In this document: in pieces, positions 16,754-25,460 of the stretch
Layout: every line of letters starts with the position of its first letter
How positions within the stretch are numbered: the stretch's first letter is position 1
Origin: UBA993 sp964436815
GTDB taxonomy: Bacteria; Bacillota; Dethiobacteria; DTU022
Reading direction: 5' to 3'
Length of the DNA: 44,763 bases
NCBI GenBank assembly: GCA_964436815.1
Contig: CAYTER010000016.1
Coordinates: forward strand, 1-44,763
Program-made: the position numbers and the translations under genes
Notes under the pieces: model-generated
Told to the model about the DNA's origin: nothing
The model's input: the letters and a program-made list of their open reading frames with translations, nothing else
Database searches by the model: none

Positions 16754-18238
16754 TTATTCCCAGAATTTCATGGTCCCGTTTTCGAGCAGGCTGACATGCA
16801 GTTCAAAAGCATTGCGCAGACTCTGGCTGATATGGCCCCTGGGGGAACCCTCCAGGTAACGGCTGAGATAATCACGGTAATCCGGGTGAGCGCACTTTTC
16901 GATGATAGCGCGGCTCTTTTCCCGCGGCCCGAGGCCGCGCAGATCAGCTAAACCCTGCTCGGTGACCAGCACCTGGACAGAGTGCTCATTGTGATCAGCA
17001 TGGCTGACCATCGGCACAACGGTTGACACTTTACCGTCCTTAACCACCGATGGAGCCATGAAAATTGAGAGATAGGCGTTGCGGGTAAAATCACCGCTGC
17101 CGCCAATCCCGTTCATCAGTTCAGTACCGCAAACATGGGTTGAGTTGGCATGGCCGCCGAGGTCAAATTCAAGCGCCGTATTAAGGGCAATTACCCCTAA
17201 ACGACGGATTACTCCCGGGTTATTGGAGATTTCCTGGGGACGCAAAACAATGCGCTGGGAAAAGAAATCCATGTTGGAATAGATTCGCTGCAGGTTGTCA
17301 TCGGAAACAGTGAGACTGGTGGTGCTCGCACCGACCAGATGACCCTGTTCCATTAAATCAATCAGCCCGTCCTGGAATACTTCTGTATACATGGTAAAGG
17401 GCGGAATGTCAGGGTCATCGCCGAGAGTTGCCATCACCGCGTTGGCTATGTTCCCCACACCGGCCTGCAGCGGCAGAAACTCAGGCGGGATGCGGCTGGC
17501 CCGCTGCTCTTCGAGCAGGAAATCGACAACCTGGTGGGCAATCCGGCGGCTGATCTCATCCGGTTCGTTAAGGGGCGCTGCCCCGTCCGGTTCATTGTTA
17601 TCGATCACGGCAACAATTTTATGCGGATCGACCAGGGCGTAGGGCATCCCAATCTTGTTCATCGGATCGTAAATAGGAATCGGGTTGCGATGTGGAGGCG
17701 GTTGCACCAGCATAATATCGGCCATCTCGCCCAGGCGCACCGAGTGGTAACGGTTAAGTTCGATAATCACCTTTTCGGCGCACTGCAGAAAAGTTGGCGA
17801 AGCGCCAATGGAAGTTGACAAGTAGACCCTGCCGTCCTTGGTTATTTCAGCAGCCTCAATCACCGCCCAGTGCACCGGTCCGAGAAATCCGAAGCGGACA
17901 GCCTGCGGCAGGTGAGACAAGTGCATATCGGTGAATTCGATTTTATTTTCATTAATCTGTTTGCGCATAATGCGCGAAGATTGATAGGGAGCCCGCCAGG
18001 CAACGGCTTCAGCTTCAGCCAGCAGATCATCGAGCTTGCCGGTTGATGCCCCGGTAAGAACATTAATTTTAAAGGCCTCGTTCCTGGCATGCAGCTCTTT
18101 CGCCCTGCGGGCCAGGGCACGGGGAATAGCCTTTGCCGAACCGGCGGCCGTAAAACCGCTGAAAGCAATGGTTTGATTGTTTTCGATCAGAGCTGCGGCT
18201 TCTTCGGCGGAAAGACGCGGAAAATGGATTGGTGACAT
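16754..18238 (-). CDS. Acetyl-CoA hydrolase/transferase family CoA transferase (Cat1/AarC-like)
   Basis: A 494-residue class I CoA transferase of the single-chain acetyl-CoA hydrolase/succinyl-CoA:acetate type. Marks include FSGFTAAGSAKAIPRALA near the start, the catalytic-glutamate segment FTMYTEVFQDGLIDL, NGIGGSGDFTRNAYLSIF, VVPMVSHADHNEHS and VTEQGLADLRGLGPREKS. These proteins pass CoA between acetate, succinate, propionate or similar short acids. The start ATG at 18238 is preferred because GGAGGT lies 6 bases upstream and directly abuts the other ATG. It is 46 bases upstream of the ThDP enzyme gene. The partner acid is unknown; the neighbours suggest it activates the substrate of the ThDP enzyme. 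Confidence 0.92.
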   Translation of the reverse strand: MSPIHFPRLSAEEAAALIENNQTIAFSGFTAAGSAKAIPRALARRAKELHARNEAFKINVLTGASTGKLDDLLAEAEAVAWRAPYQSSRIMRKQINENKIEFTDMHLSHLPQAVRFGFLGPVHWAVIEAAEITKDGRVYLSTSIGASPTFLQCAEKVIIELNRYHSVRLGEMADIMLVQPPPHRNPIPIYDPMNKIGMPYALVDPHKIVAVIDNNEPDGAAPLNEPDEISRRIAHQVVDFLLEEQRASRIPPEFLPLQAGVGNIANAVMATLGDDPDIPPFTMYTEVFQDGLIDLMEQGHLVGASTTSLTVSDDNLQRIYSNMDFFSQRIVLRPQEISNNPGVIRRLGVIALNTALEFDLGGHANSTHVCGTELMNGIGGSGDFTRNAYLSIFMAPSVVKDGKVSTVVPMVSHADHNEHSVQVLVTEQGLADLRGLGPREKSRAIIEKCAHPDYRDYLSRYLEGSPRGHISQSLRNAFELHVSLLENGTMKFWE

Positions 18239-18285
18239 GTTCATACCTCCAGTGACATACTTAATCCAGTCTTTACTATTATAAT

Positions 18286-19503
18286 CTAATTACCGCGAAA
18301 GGGTTCGAACTTTTTATACGTCAGCCCGCGCCATAGCCATTCCAGCGGGCCGTATTTAAACTTTTTAAACCAGAGGTTGCTCCAGACGATCTGGATCAGG
18401 TAGAGGGCAATGGTGATCAGCACTCCCTGGGCCAGCGATACCCGGTAAAATAAACCAAAGCCGAAGCCATAAAACAAAAATACCAGGATCAGGGTCTGGG
18501 TCAGATAATTGGTCAGTGCCATTCTGCCGGCCGCAGCAACAGGGGCAAGAATTCGCCGACAGCGTTCAGTTTGCAGTGATAGCAGAATCAGGGATACGTA
18601 TGCCGGGAAAATAAAGAGAGAAGCGAGGTAGTTGGCCATAATTTTCAGGGCCGGCCTGAGGGCTTCGCCAACCGGCCAGATACCGGTTTCAACAACCAGA
18701 TATAGTAAAAGGGCTGCCGCACCGACGGGAAAACCGATTACACAGATTTTTTTAAACAGGGCTCTGTTGCCGGCCAGATCCTTAAAAATTCCCAGCCGGC
18801 CAATATAGAGGCCGCAGAGGAAAAAGCCCAGGACCGCCGGGATCCAGACAATGAGACTGATTAAAATATAGGGCACTTCGTTGGTCAGCCTGAAAGTTAG
18901 CAGCTCAAAATAGCTGCCCGATGAATAAACCAGGACTGCGGCGTTGATCAACTCTGCCATCATCTGTTCATAATTCTTGCCGGCCATTACTTCGCCCCAG
19001 CCCTGTATAAAGCCAAAAAGCCCCTGCAGCAAAAGGGTCGTGATGAAAAGGCCGATAATCCAGCGCTTAATGGCGGGGGCTGTTTTATTGCGAAAAGCAA
19101 GCAGAATAAAACCGGCCAGGGCATAGGTGAAGAGGATATCCCCCGACCAGATCAAAAAGAGGTGGATCGCCCCGATAACCAGCAACACCAAAAGTCTCCG
19201 GCGGTAAAGCGGCACCAGCACCAATCCCTTGGCCAGCGTGCGTTCCATGAAAATAAAAAAACCGAGGCCAAACAGAAAGGAAAATATGGCGTAAAATTTA
19301 CCGGTAAATAACAGCTGGATCATCCAGGAAACTGCCTGGTCGAGACCCGGTTCAAAGGACGAAGGCATCCGGTCCATCATCACCGGAGTTTTAAAAAATG
19401 ACATGTTGACCATCAGAATACCGAATAGGGCAATGCCCCGGACAATGTCAATTTCACTTATTCTTTCAGCCGGTTGAACCGGCGCAGCCTGAAATTGTTG
19501 CAT
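18286..19503 (-). CDS. DUF418/YeiB-family membrane protein
   Basis: A 405-residue polytopic membrane protein (about 9-10 helices) with the N-terminal motif RISEIDIVRGIALFGILMVN that marks DUF418/YeiB proteins, and the C-terminal FKYGPLEWLWRGLTY motif of the DUF418 domain. The family is distantly related to acyltransferase-3/heparan N-acetyltransferase membrane proteins; the function is not established. It has a clean GGAGG before its ATG. It is co-directional with the CoA transferase (47-base gap), but whether it belongs to that pathway is uncertain; a transporter-like role for the acid is one possibility. Confidence 0.85.
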   Translation of the reverse strand: MQQFQAAPVQPAERISEIDIVRGIALFGILMVNMSFFKTPVMMDRMPSSFEPGLDQAVSWMIQLLFTGKFYAIFSFLFGLGFFIFMERTLAKGLVLVPLYRRRLLVLLVIGAIHLFLIWSGDILFTYALAGFILLAFRNKTAPAIKRWIIGLFITTLLLQGLFGFIQGWGEVMAGKNYEQMMAELINAAVLVYSSGSYFELLTFRLTNEVPYILISLIVWIPAVLGFFLCGLYIGRLGIFKDLAGNRALFKKICVIGFPVGAAALLLYLVVETGIWPVGEALRPALKIMANYLASLFIFPAYVSLILLSLQTERCRRILAPVAAAGRMALTNYLTQTLILVFLFYGFGFGLFYRVSLAQGVLITIALYLIQIVWSNLWFKKFKYGPLEWLWRGLTYKKFEPFRGN

Positions 19504-19550
19504 TTTTAACCTCCAATAAAATCTTTATTGTGATTATAAAACCGATACAA

Positions 19551-20336
19551 CTAGCGAATCTGCCGATCCTGAAGGGCGGGGAAAGTGGAACGAATATCTG
19601 AAACCTGCTTCTGTTCAAGGGTTACCGTCAGAATTTCTTCCCCGGTGCCGGCCCGGGCGATGATCTCACCCCAGGGATTGACCGCCAGGCTGTTGCCGCC
19701 ATAAGTCTGCCCGCCCTGGCTGCCCGCGCAGTTACAGGCTGCCAGGTAAGAAAGGTTCTCCAGCGCCCGGCTCCGGTTCAGCAGCAACCAGTGCTCCAGG
19801 CGGGCCAGGGGCCAGGCGGCGACAACAAAGAAGTGATCAACCCCGCTATCAATAAGCTTGCGGTACAGCTCCGGAAAACGAAGATCGTAACAGGTTGAAA
19901 AACCCCAGGTGCCGTAACGGTTTTTGAGGACAAAAATATCGCTGCCCGCGGTTAAAAGACGGCTCTCGGCAGATTGATATCCGAAGAGGTGAATTTTACG
20001 ATAACTTCCACAGAGCGCACCATTAGGACCAATCAGCAGTGTCGTATTGTAATAGTTTTCGCCATCGCGCTCTACTATACTCCCCGCTAAAAGGTAACAG
20101 CCGATTTTTTCAGCCCACACCGCCAGGCGGCAGAAAGTCTCTCCTTGCAGGATCTCACTATCCTGCCGGTAGGCCTCAAAATTAAAGAACCCCGTTGCCC
20201 ATATTTCCGGCAGCATGATTATCGTCGGCTGATCTTCTGCAGCGGCCATTTCTTCAAGCAATCTCCCGACCCTGTCCAGTCGATCAGCACGGCTTTCCCG
20301 GTCTGAAACCTCAAGCTGAATGATTTTAGCCAGCAT
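19551..20336 (-). CDS. Carbon-nitrogen hydrolase (nitrilase superfamily, omega-amidase-like)
   Basis: A 261-residue nitrilase-fold amidase with all three catalytic residues in place: Glu in MLPEIWATGFF, Lys in YRKIHLFGY and Cys in STCYDLRFPELYR. Small omega-amidase/YafV-type members of this length hydrolyse 2-oxo-acid amides as metabolite repair enzymes. The ATG at 20336 is chosen since GGGGAGGG is 9 bases upstream; the TTG at 20360 lies before that site. It follows the ECF ATPase gene by 36 bases, so it may be read through from the metal uptake operon. Confidence 0.9.
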   Translation of the reverse strand: MLAKIIQLEVSDRESRADRLDRVGRLLEEMAAAEDQPTIIMLPEIWATGFFNFEAYRQDSEILQGETFCRLAVWAEKIGCYLLAGSIVERDGENYYNTTLLIGPNGALCGSYRKIHLFGYQSAESRLLTAGSDIFVLKNRYGTWGFSTCYDLRFPELYRKLIDSGVDHFFVVAAWPLARLEHWLLLNRSRALENLSYLAACNCAGSQGGQTYGGNSLAVNPWGEIIARAGTGEEILTVTLEQKQVSDIRSTFPALQDRQIR

Positions 20337-20372
20337 AACCGGCTTCCCTCCCCGGCTCAACCAAGTTTAGCT

Positions 20373-21128
20373 TCATTCCGGCTTGGTTCCGCGATGTTGG
20401 TGCCATGTGTCAGTAAGCGAATGGGGAACCTCCAAGCCGTGGTCCTCCATCAGTAAGCGATCTGCCATCACCACCGGCGGCTCACCGTCTGCTCTCAGTT
20501 TGCCCCGGTCAAGCAAAATCACCCTGTTGCATACCTCAAGGATAAATTCAAGATCATGGGAAGCTACTAACATCGTTTTTTCCGCCATTTCGTTCAACAT
20601 TCCAACCAACCGCCGGCGATAACGCAGATCGAGATCTGCCGTGGGCTCGTCCAGGATCAAAAGCCGCGGCTGCATGGCCAGTATCCCGGCCAGGGCTACC
20701 AGGCGTTGCTCCCCACTCGAAAGCTGATGGGGCACCCGATCCAAAAGCGGCGTAATGCCGGTTTTCAGAGCAGAGCGGTTAACCTGATCGGCTACAGCAG
20801 CAGCCGTCATGCCCATATTTTGAGGGCCGAAGGAAATATCCTCCCGCACGGTGGGGCAGATCAGCTGATCGGCGGTATGTTGAAAGACCATACCGATCGA
20901 TGGGTTAAAGCGGCCTTTTATAACCGGCGAACCGAGGACCTCAATCATGCCCTGATCGGCAGCGGCAATACCACAGATTAATAAAAAGAGGGATGTTTTT
21001 CCGGCCCCGTTCGGACCGATTAAACCAACCCTTTCGCCGTGCTGTATACTCAGATTGATCCCATTTATAACCGCGGACTGTCCCGGGTAGCTGAAAACCA
21101 GATCACTGATCGCTAGAACTGCAGACAA
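20373..21128 (-). CDS. ECF-type nickel/cobalt transporter ATPase (CbiO/NikO-like)
   Basis: A 251-residue ABC ATPase. The Walker A GPNGAGKTSL, Q-loop (VFQHTADQLICPTVREDISFG, the ECF-typical Q-helix with 'Q..D.I...V..D..FG'), signature LSSGEQRLVALAG and Walker B LLILDEPTADLD are all present, followed by the H-loop SHDLEF. It supplies energy for metal uptake by the CbiM/CbiQ pair encoded just upstream. Start is TTG with AAGGGG upstream. It lies 77 bases after the CbiQ gene. Confidence 0.93.
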   Translation of the reverse strand: MSAVLAISDLVFSYPGQSAVINGINLSIQHGERVGLIGPNGAGKTSLFLLICGIAAADQGMIEVLGSPVIKGRFNPSIGMVFQHTADQLICPTVREDISFGPQNMGMTAAAVADQVNRSALKTGITPLLDRVPHQLSSGEQRLVALAGILAMQPRLLILDEPTADLDLRYRRRLVGMLNEMAEKTMLVASHDLEFILEVCNRVILLDRGKLRADGEPPVVMADRLLMEDHGLEVPHSLTDTWHQHRGTKPE

Positions 21129-21205
21129 TAACCGATCCCCTTTTCACTGCTTTCTAAAGATTATATCACAAGAGCTGTTTGAGATCGCCTTTAAGAGCAG
21201 GTCTC

Positions 21206-21973
21206 TTAGCAGGAGGAAAAGAAAAAGAGCTGAAGGATAATGAGGGTTGCCGCAAATAAGAGGGAAGCAACCAGGGCGGCTCTGTCCCCCATGGAAACTT
21301 GATCCACCTGCCTAGAAAAGGTTTCTTCGCCATATCCGCGCAGAGTCATCGCCTGAAACACTCTTTCGGATTGGTTGTGGCTGCGGACCAGTAAAGTACC
21401 GATAATATAAGCAAGCGTTTTCAAGGTGCCTGCATTTCTGCCCTTAAAACCTCTTAACCCCGCTGCCACCTGGGTTCGGCGCAGGTCACCCGCGAGCTGG
21501 TAGATGTAACGATTGGTAAACATGATCATCTCGGTCAGCAAAGGAGGCAGGCCCAGGCTGTGAAAGGCGCTAATTATTTTCTGCAGCGGTGTTCCGGCAA
21601 AAAGCACAAGTACCAGGGCAAATATGCAGAGGAATTTGACCACGATCAGCAAAACACTCAGGCTTCCTTCAAGCTTGAGGGCCAGCGGACCAAGCCTGAA
21701 CAGAATAGTGCTTCCCGCTCCAAAAGGCAAAACAAGGGCCAGGGTTAAAAGAAATATCCCCGGCAGTCGAAGACGCGACCAATAATAAGGAAACGAAAGC
21801 TCTGATAACCTGTAAATTGCAATGGCAATGACAATGATCGGAGGCAGAAGAATTAGTTCCCGGATGAACGCAAAGCTAAAAATCAAGGCGAGCAAACCGA
21901 CCAGCTTGTGACGGACCTCCCAACGTAACAGCACATTTGTATCGGGGATAGCGGTGAGATTCGGGGAGATCAC
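21206..21973 (-). CDS. ECF transporter transmembrane protein (CbiQ/NikQ-like)
   Basis: A 255-residue membrane protein of the CbiQ (T component) family, with several helices and the coupling-helix segments carrying short A-R-G type motifs (VAAGLRGFKG and AMTLRGYGEE) that contact the ATPase. Its GTG start overlaps the stop of the CbiM-like gene by four bases (GTGA), showing translational coupling. It forms the scaffold that couples ATP hydrolysis by the CbiO-like protein to movement of the metal-binding component. Confidence 0.92.
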   Translation of the reverse strand: MISPNLTAIPDTNVLLRWEVRHKLVGLLALIFSFAFIRELILLPPIIVIAIAIYRLSELSFPYYWSRLRLPGIFLLTLALVLPFGAGSTILFRLGPLALKLEGSLSVLLIVVKFLCIFALVLVLFAGTPLQKIISAFHSLGLPPLLTEMIMFTNRYIYQLAGDLRRTQVAAGLRGFKGRNAGTLKTLAYIIGTLLVRSHNQSERVFQAMTLRGYGEETFSRQVDQVSMGDRAALVASLLFAATLIILQLFFFSSC

Positions 21974-22620
21974 TTTTCTTTCAGCTCCAGCAGCTCCGGT
22001 TTAACGCGCAGCAGGAATAAGACCACCAGGGCAGTAAATATGCCTTCAAGCAGGGCGATTGGCAGATGTGCTCCGGCCAGGGTGATGATTGCTGCCCTTT
22101 CTGCAGCAACATCCAATTGAGCAGGAATGGTATAAATTAAAAGCAGCGCTGCCGTTAATGCCCCCAGCATCATAGCCAAAAAACTGCCGCTGAAAGCAAG
22201 CAATCCGTTTACCACCCTGCGATCTGCGCCAAAGTAACGGCGGGCCCGGAAGAGCGCTCCGGCCAGCAAAGCCGGAATCCCCATCAGGCAGGCATTGACA
22301 CCCATAGTCGTAAGACCGCCATGCTGAAACATCACCGCCTGAAAAAAGAGCCCTACCAATATGGCAGGAAAGGCAAACCAGCCGAGAATAACGCCCATCA
22401 GGCCTGATAGGACAAGGTGCACACTGGTTGGCGGTACCGGGATATGGATCAGGGAGGCGGCAAAAAAGGCGGCTGTCAAAAGAGATGCCCGCGGGATCAA
22501 CTCCCGCGGATTTTTAAACTTTTTCTTGATCCTGTTAAGCGAAAGCCAGGTCATCCCCCCAGCGGCTGCGTAACCGCTCAGGGCAACTGATACCGGTAAA
22601 ATGCCGTCAGGTATATGCAT
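21970..22620 (-). CDS. ECF transporter metal-binding component (NikM/CbiM-like)
   Basis: A 216-residue membrane protein starting MHIPDGILP; in this family the N-terminal Met-His and following residues bind Ni or Co inside the membrane. The MHIPDG start, rather than MHIMEG, is usual for nickel-type NikM proteins, and LVLSGLMGVILGW and FQHGGLTTMGVN are further family segments. Its start codon shares one base with the stop of the upstream NikL-like gene. Metal choice (nickel over cobalt) is inferred from the N-terminal motif and the NikL-like partner. Confidence 0.92.
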   Translation of the reverse strand: MHIPDGILPVSVALSGYAAAGGMTWLSLNRIKKKFKNPRELIPRASLLTAAFFAASLIHIPVPPTSVHLVLSGLMGVILGWFAFPAILVGLFFQAVMFQHGGLTTMGVNACLMGIPALLAGALFRARRYFGADRRVVNGLLAFSGSFLAMMLGALTAALLLIYTIPAQLDVAAERAAIITLAGAHLPIALLEGIFTALVVLFLLRVKPELLELKEK

Positions 22621-23087
22621 CAGTTGTTCCTCCTGCTAAAATAGAGGGCTGTTCCGACCGCACCCCAGGCAATGACCAGGGCCATTACAATTTTTTGCAG
22701 GAGACTGAGGCCACCAGCACTTTCAGCCTGAGCTTCTTCCGCTTCAGTAACTTCAACCCTGATTAAATCACCGTGCCCTGCCAGACGGACCTGAACTTCC
22801 CACAGGCCTGGTCGGCTGTAATCGGGCACAAAAACAAAACGGCCATCTTGATCACAAATCCCGGTCTGCCATGGTTCAAGTGGATCATCGGGTGCATAAA
22901 TTGTCACCTGGCCCCCGGCCATCGGCAACCCGGAGTCGTAAAGCGCTATAATTTCAACCGCGCTGACCGGTGCAGCAGTGATATCCACGCCATGCGCGGC
23001 AGTTTTTAGTGGAATCAGGAACAGGATCAATATTGCGCAAAAACTTATCCAACCGGGGATTATATATTTTTCTTTTAACATTCTCAT
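22620..23087 (-). CDS. NikL-like accessory protein of the nickel ECF transporter
   Basis: A 155-residue protein with an N-terminal signal/anchor segment (about 10-30), then HGVDI directly after the export site, an Ig-like/carboxypeptidase-regulatory-type domain (ALYDSGLPMAGGQVTIYAPDD...GRFVFVP) and a C-terminal membrane helix with a RRNN tail. This is the architecture of NikL/CbiL-type extracytoplasmic partners of NikMQO transporters, where the N-terminal His region may capture metal. The start has a weak ribosome site. Its stop overlaps the next start, so the pair is coupled. Confidence 0.8.
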   Translation of the reverse strand: MRMLKEKYIIPGWISFCAILILFLIPLKTAAHGVDITAAPVSAVEIIALYDSGLPMAGGQVTIYAPDDPLEPWQTGICDQDGRFVFVPDYSRPGLWEVQVRLAGHGDLIRVEVTEAEEAQAESAGGLSLLQKIVMALVIAWGAVGTALYFSRRNN

Positions 23088-23128
23088 TCAGGTTTCGCCT
23101 GCCTTAAGCTAATCATCAACGGAAGCTT

Positions 23129-23977
23129 TTAATCCAGAAATACAGCCAGGGCATGGCCTTCACCAACATGGGCGAGGTGGGTCATCACGGCCTCCAGCAG
23201 CTCAAAATCAGCAGCTGACAGCATCGTTTTCAGATCGTTTAAGCTGACCTCCAGGGCACCGTCAACGGCCAGGGCAGCAAGCGGGCCGAACCCGAGCGCT
23301 TCAAGGTTTAACTCGTCATCAGGATCCTCATCATAATCGCCGAATAGATGATCGAAGTGAAACGTCATCTCCACTTCAGCACTGCCGCCAGCCTGGAGGA
23401 TGCCCTTTCTTTCGTCTCCAACATACTCACCGCCGAGATAAGCAACCTCCCGGTCCAGTCCCAGGCTAAATTCAATCAGTTCGCCGTCTTTTTCAGCCTG
23501 GCCCAGCAACAGCACAACAAAACCTTCAGCCGGTCCTTCCGGCGCCCGGACCAGCTCCCAGGAAAGAGCATTATATCTGCCGTCCGGAACGCTGGCTGCT
23601 TCTCCGACAACAACCGGATCAGCATCCGGAGCAGCAAGATCCACTGTGTGAATGCCGGTCAGATCAACCCTGACCTGGACCAGGTCATCTATGTCCCAGC
23701 CCATTTCCGTATCATATGGTGGGTCGGTCTGAAAAGCAGAAATCGATGCCAGGGTAATATAGGCATGATCAAAGGTCAGTTCCCAGCCATCTTTGCAGAC
23801 AAAACCCTCCCGGATAAATTCTTCGCCATTGGCGGTAAAAACCAGAGTTCCGGCTGCGGCAGTTTCTTCTACCGGAAGCTCTTCCTCAACTGCCGGTTCC
23901 GCTGCACAGCCGGCCATTAGAAGCAGGGCTGCCAAAACTAATACTAAACAAACTGCTAAATTCAAGTCTCTTTTCAC
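23129..23977 (-). CDS. Lipoprotein of unknown family in the nickel uptake operon
   Basis: A 282-residue protein with a lipoprotein signal (hydrophobic stretch ending LLLMAGC) and a Glu-rich linker, then an all-beta-looking domain with segments LTFDHAYITLASISAF and PDGRYNALSWEL that faintly recall DUF4382-type extracellular domains. Histidines and acids cluster late (HFDHLFGDYDED and THLAHVGEGHA), which could bind metal. The GTG start at 23977 is supported by AGGAGG 8 bases upstream. It is the first gene of the operon, directly behind a promoter at 24060-24088, and 41 bases before the NikL-like gene. I propose a metal-capturing role by position; no named family is recognised with confidence. 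Confidence 0.75.
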   Translation of the reverse strand: MKRDLNLAVCLVLVLAALLLMAGCAAEPAVEEELPVEETAAAGTLVFTANGEEFIREGFVCKDGWELTFDHAYITLASISAFQTDPPYDTEMGWDIDDLVQVRVDLTGIHTVDLAAPDADPVVVGEAASVPDGRYNALSWELVRAPEGPAEGFVVLLLGQAEKDGELIEFSLGLDREVAYLGGEYVGDERKGILQAGGSAEVEMTFHFDHLFGDYDEDPDDELNLEALGFGPLAALAVDGALEVSLNDLKTMLSAADFELLEAVMTHLAHVGEGHALAVFLD

Positions 23978-24059
23978 TGCAGTAACCTCCTGGAACATGC
24001 CAGCGGCAGAAATTCGCCTACCGGAGTAGCACGTTTTTAGTATTTTGTATTACTCTTTA

Positions 24060-24088
24060 AGACTAAAGGATTCACCTTGATCTGTCAA
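24060..24088 (-). promoter_or_regulatory. Sigma-70-type promoter of the metal uptake operon
   Basis: A perfect -35 TTGACA (24083-24088), 17-base spacer and -10 TAGTCT (24060-24065) on the minus strand, about 83 bases upstream of the GTG start at 23977. The -10 is weak, so it may depend on other factors. No riboswitch (B12 box) was recognised in the leader. Confidence 0.55.
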
Positions 24089-24139
24089 GAAGCTTTTTGT
24101 TGTTATTATCGGTAGTCTAAGGAGGCTGACAGAAGCCGA

Positions 24140-25246
24140 TCAGCAGGGGCTTTCAATAATACCGCCACCGATAACTTCCTCATCACAATAAAAAACTGCT
24201 GATTGCCCCGGCGTAATTGCTTTTTGTGGAGTTTCAAAGATCACTTTGGCCAGACCGGATAGAGGAGGGTAAAGCATCGCTTGAACAGCCGGGGCCCGGT
24301 AGCGGATCTTAACCGTAATTTCTAACGGTTCCGACGCGGCCTCTCCCCTGACATAACTCAAATCAGTTGCCATTAAACCGCTGCTGTAGAGTTCTTCACC
24401 AAAACCTGCTACAAGCCGGTTCTGCTCTACATCGATTCTAATAACATAAAGTGGCCTTGGCGAAGTTAAGCCAAGCCCCTTACGCTGACCGACGGTGTAA
24501 AAGGCGATACCCCGGTGCCGGCCCAATAGCTCGCCTTCCGGGGACACAATATCCCCCGGTTTCATGGCCGCGGGAAATTCCCGCTCGAGGAAGCGGTGAT
24601 AATCGTTGTCAGGAATAAAACAGATCTCCTGACTCTCGGCCTTGTCGGCAACAGGCAGTTTGGCTGTTTCTGCAAGCTCCCGAACCTGCTGTTTGGTCAG
24701 ATTACCCAGGGGAAACAGCACCCGGGCCAACTCATTCTGGCCAAGCATATAAAGCATATAACTCTGGTCTTTGTGGCGATCTTTGCCGCAATAGAGCCTG
24801 TAGAGATCTTCATCCGCATCATAAACATTGCGCACATAATGACCGGTCGCAATTAAATCGATGCCCAGTCCGGCCGCTTTTTCCAACAGGGCAGAAAACT
24901 TCAGGTGGCGGTTACATTCCACACAGGGGTTTGGTGTCCGTCCTTTCAGATATTCAGCGGTGAAATTGCTGACTACGGTATTATAAAAAAGATCTTTCAT
25001 ATTTAAAATATAATGGGGTATTTCCAACAGATCAGCCACCCGGCGGGCATCATTAACAGCGCCCAGGGAGCAGCAGCCCTGCTGCTGATCACCGGCTGCC
25101 TCTTCCGATTCCGGATCGACCCAGAGCCGCATCGTGATCCCGATTGGCCGGTACCCGGCCCGCTTCAACAGCATGGCGGCAACGGAACTGTCCACCCCGC
25201 CGCTCATGGCTACTAAAACTTTTTTATCACCGCCGTTATCAATCAT
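24140..25246 (-). CDS. mnmA: tRNA-specific 2-thiouridylase MnmA
   Basis: A 368-residue enzyme that thiolates U34 of tRNA-Lys, -Glu and -Gln using ATP and relayed sulfur. It has the PP-loop VAMSGGVDSSVAAMLLKRAGY near residue 11, the first catalytic Cys in TPNPCVECNRHLKF, the second in KAESQEICFIPDNDYHRFL, and the C-terminal beta-barrel (GQRKGLGL, RYRAPAV, PGQSAVFY). GGGGAG lies 8 bases before the ATG. An intrinsic terminator upstream (25262-25299) separates it from the preceding gene; its own promoter was not identified. Confidence 0.96.
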   Translation of the reverse strand: MIDNGGDKKVLVAMSGGVDSSVAAMLLKRAGYRPIGITMRLWVDPESEEAAGDQQQGCCSLGAVNDARRVADLLEIPHYILNMKDLFYNTVVSNFTAEYLKGRTPNPCVECNRHLKFSALLEKAAGLGIDLIATGHYVRNVYDADEDLYRLYCGKDRHKDQSYMLYMLGQNELARVLFPLGNLTKQQVRELAETAKLPVADKAESQEICFIPDNDYHRFLEREFPAAMKPGDIVSPEGELLGRHRGIAFYTVGQRKGLGLTSPRPLYVIRIDVEQNRLVAGFGEELYSSGLMATDLSYVRGEAASEPLEITVKIRYRAPAVQAMLYPPLSGLAKVIFETPQKAITPGQSAVFYCDEEVIGGGIIESPC

Positions 25247-25261
25247 GGTCAGCGCTCCCCA

Positions 25262-25299
25262 ATTTAAAAGGCACCCCTGAACCTGGTTCAGCGGGTGCC
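25262..25299 (-). terminator. Intrinsic terminator upstream of mnmA
   Basis: A long hairpin on the minus strand: GGCACCC pairs with GGGTGCC and CTGAACC with GGTTCAG, with one bulged base, followed by TTTTAAATT. It would end transcription of the secreted-protein gene that crosses the scaffold gap, and makes a reading frame passing through this point unlikely to be coding. Confidence 0.85.
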
Positions 25300-25360
25300 T
25301 TGTTGTGCGAATTTGAATTTATACAGCGTAACCTAACGCTTAAGGCAGGCTCCACCAGCC

Positions 25361-25460
25361 NNNNNNNNNNNNNNNNNNNNNNNNNNNNNNNNNNNNNNNN
25401 NNNNNNNNNNNNNNNNNNNNNNNNNNNNNNNNNNNNNNNNNNNNNNNNNNNNNNNNNNNN
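25361..25460. other. Scaffold gap (100 N)
   Basis: Exactly 100 N inside a small gene. The two edges carry near-identical sequence (GGCCTGGTGGAAC on one side, GGCTGGTGGAGC on the other, minus strand), suggesting that an internal repeat broke the assembly. Confidence 0.95.

Noticed and set aside
17040..17060. GGCAC-N5-TTGA resembling a sigma-54 site
   Set aside because: It lies inside the CoA transferase gene, misses the invariant GC of the -12 element and faces no gene start.
24089..24139. Cobalamin riboswitch before the metal uptake operon
   Set aside because: No B12 box or typical stem pattern in the leader, and the N-terminal motif of the M component points to nickel.
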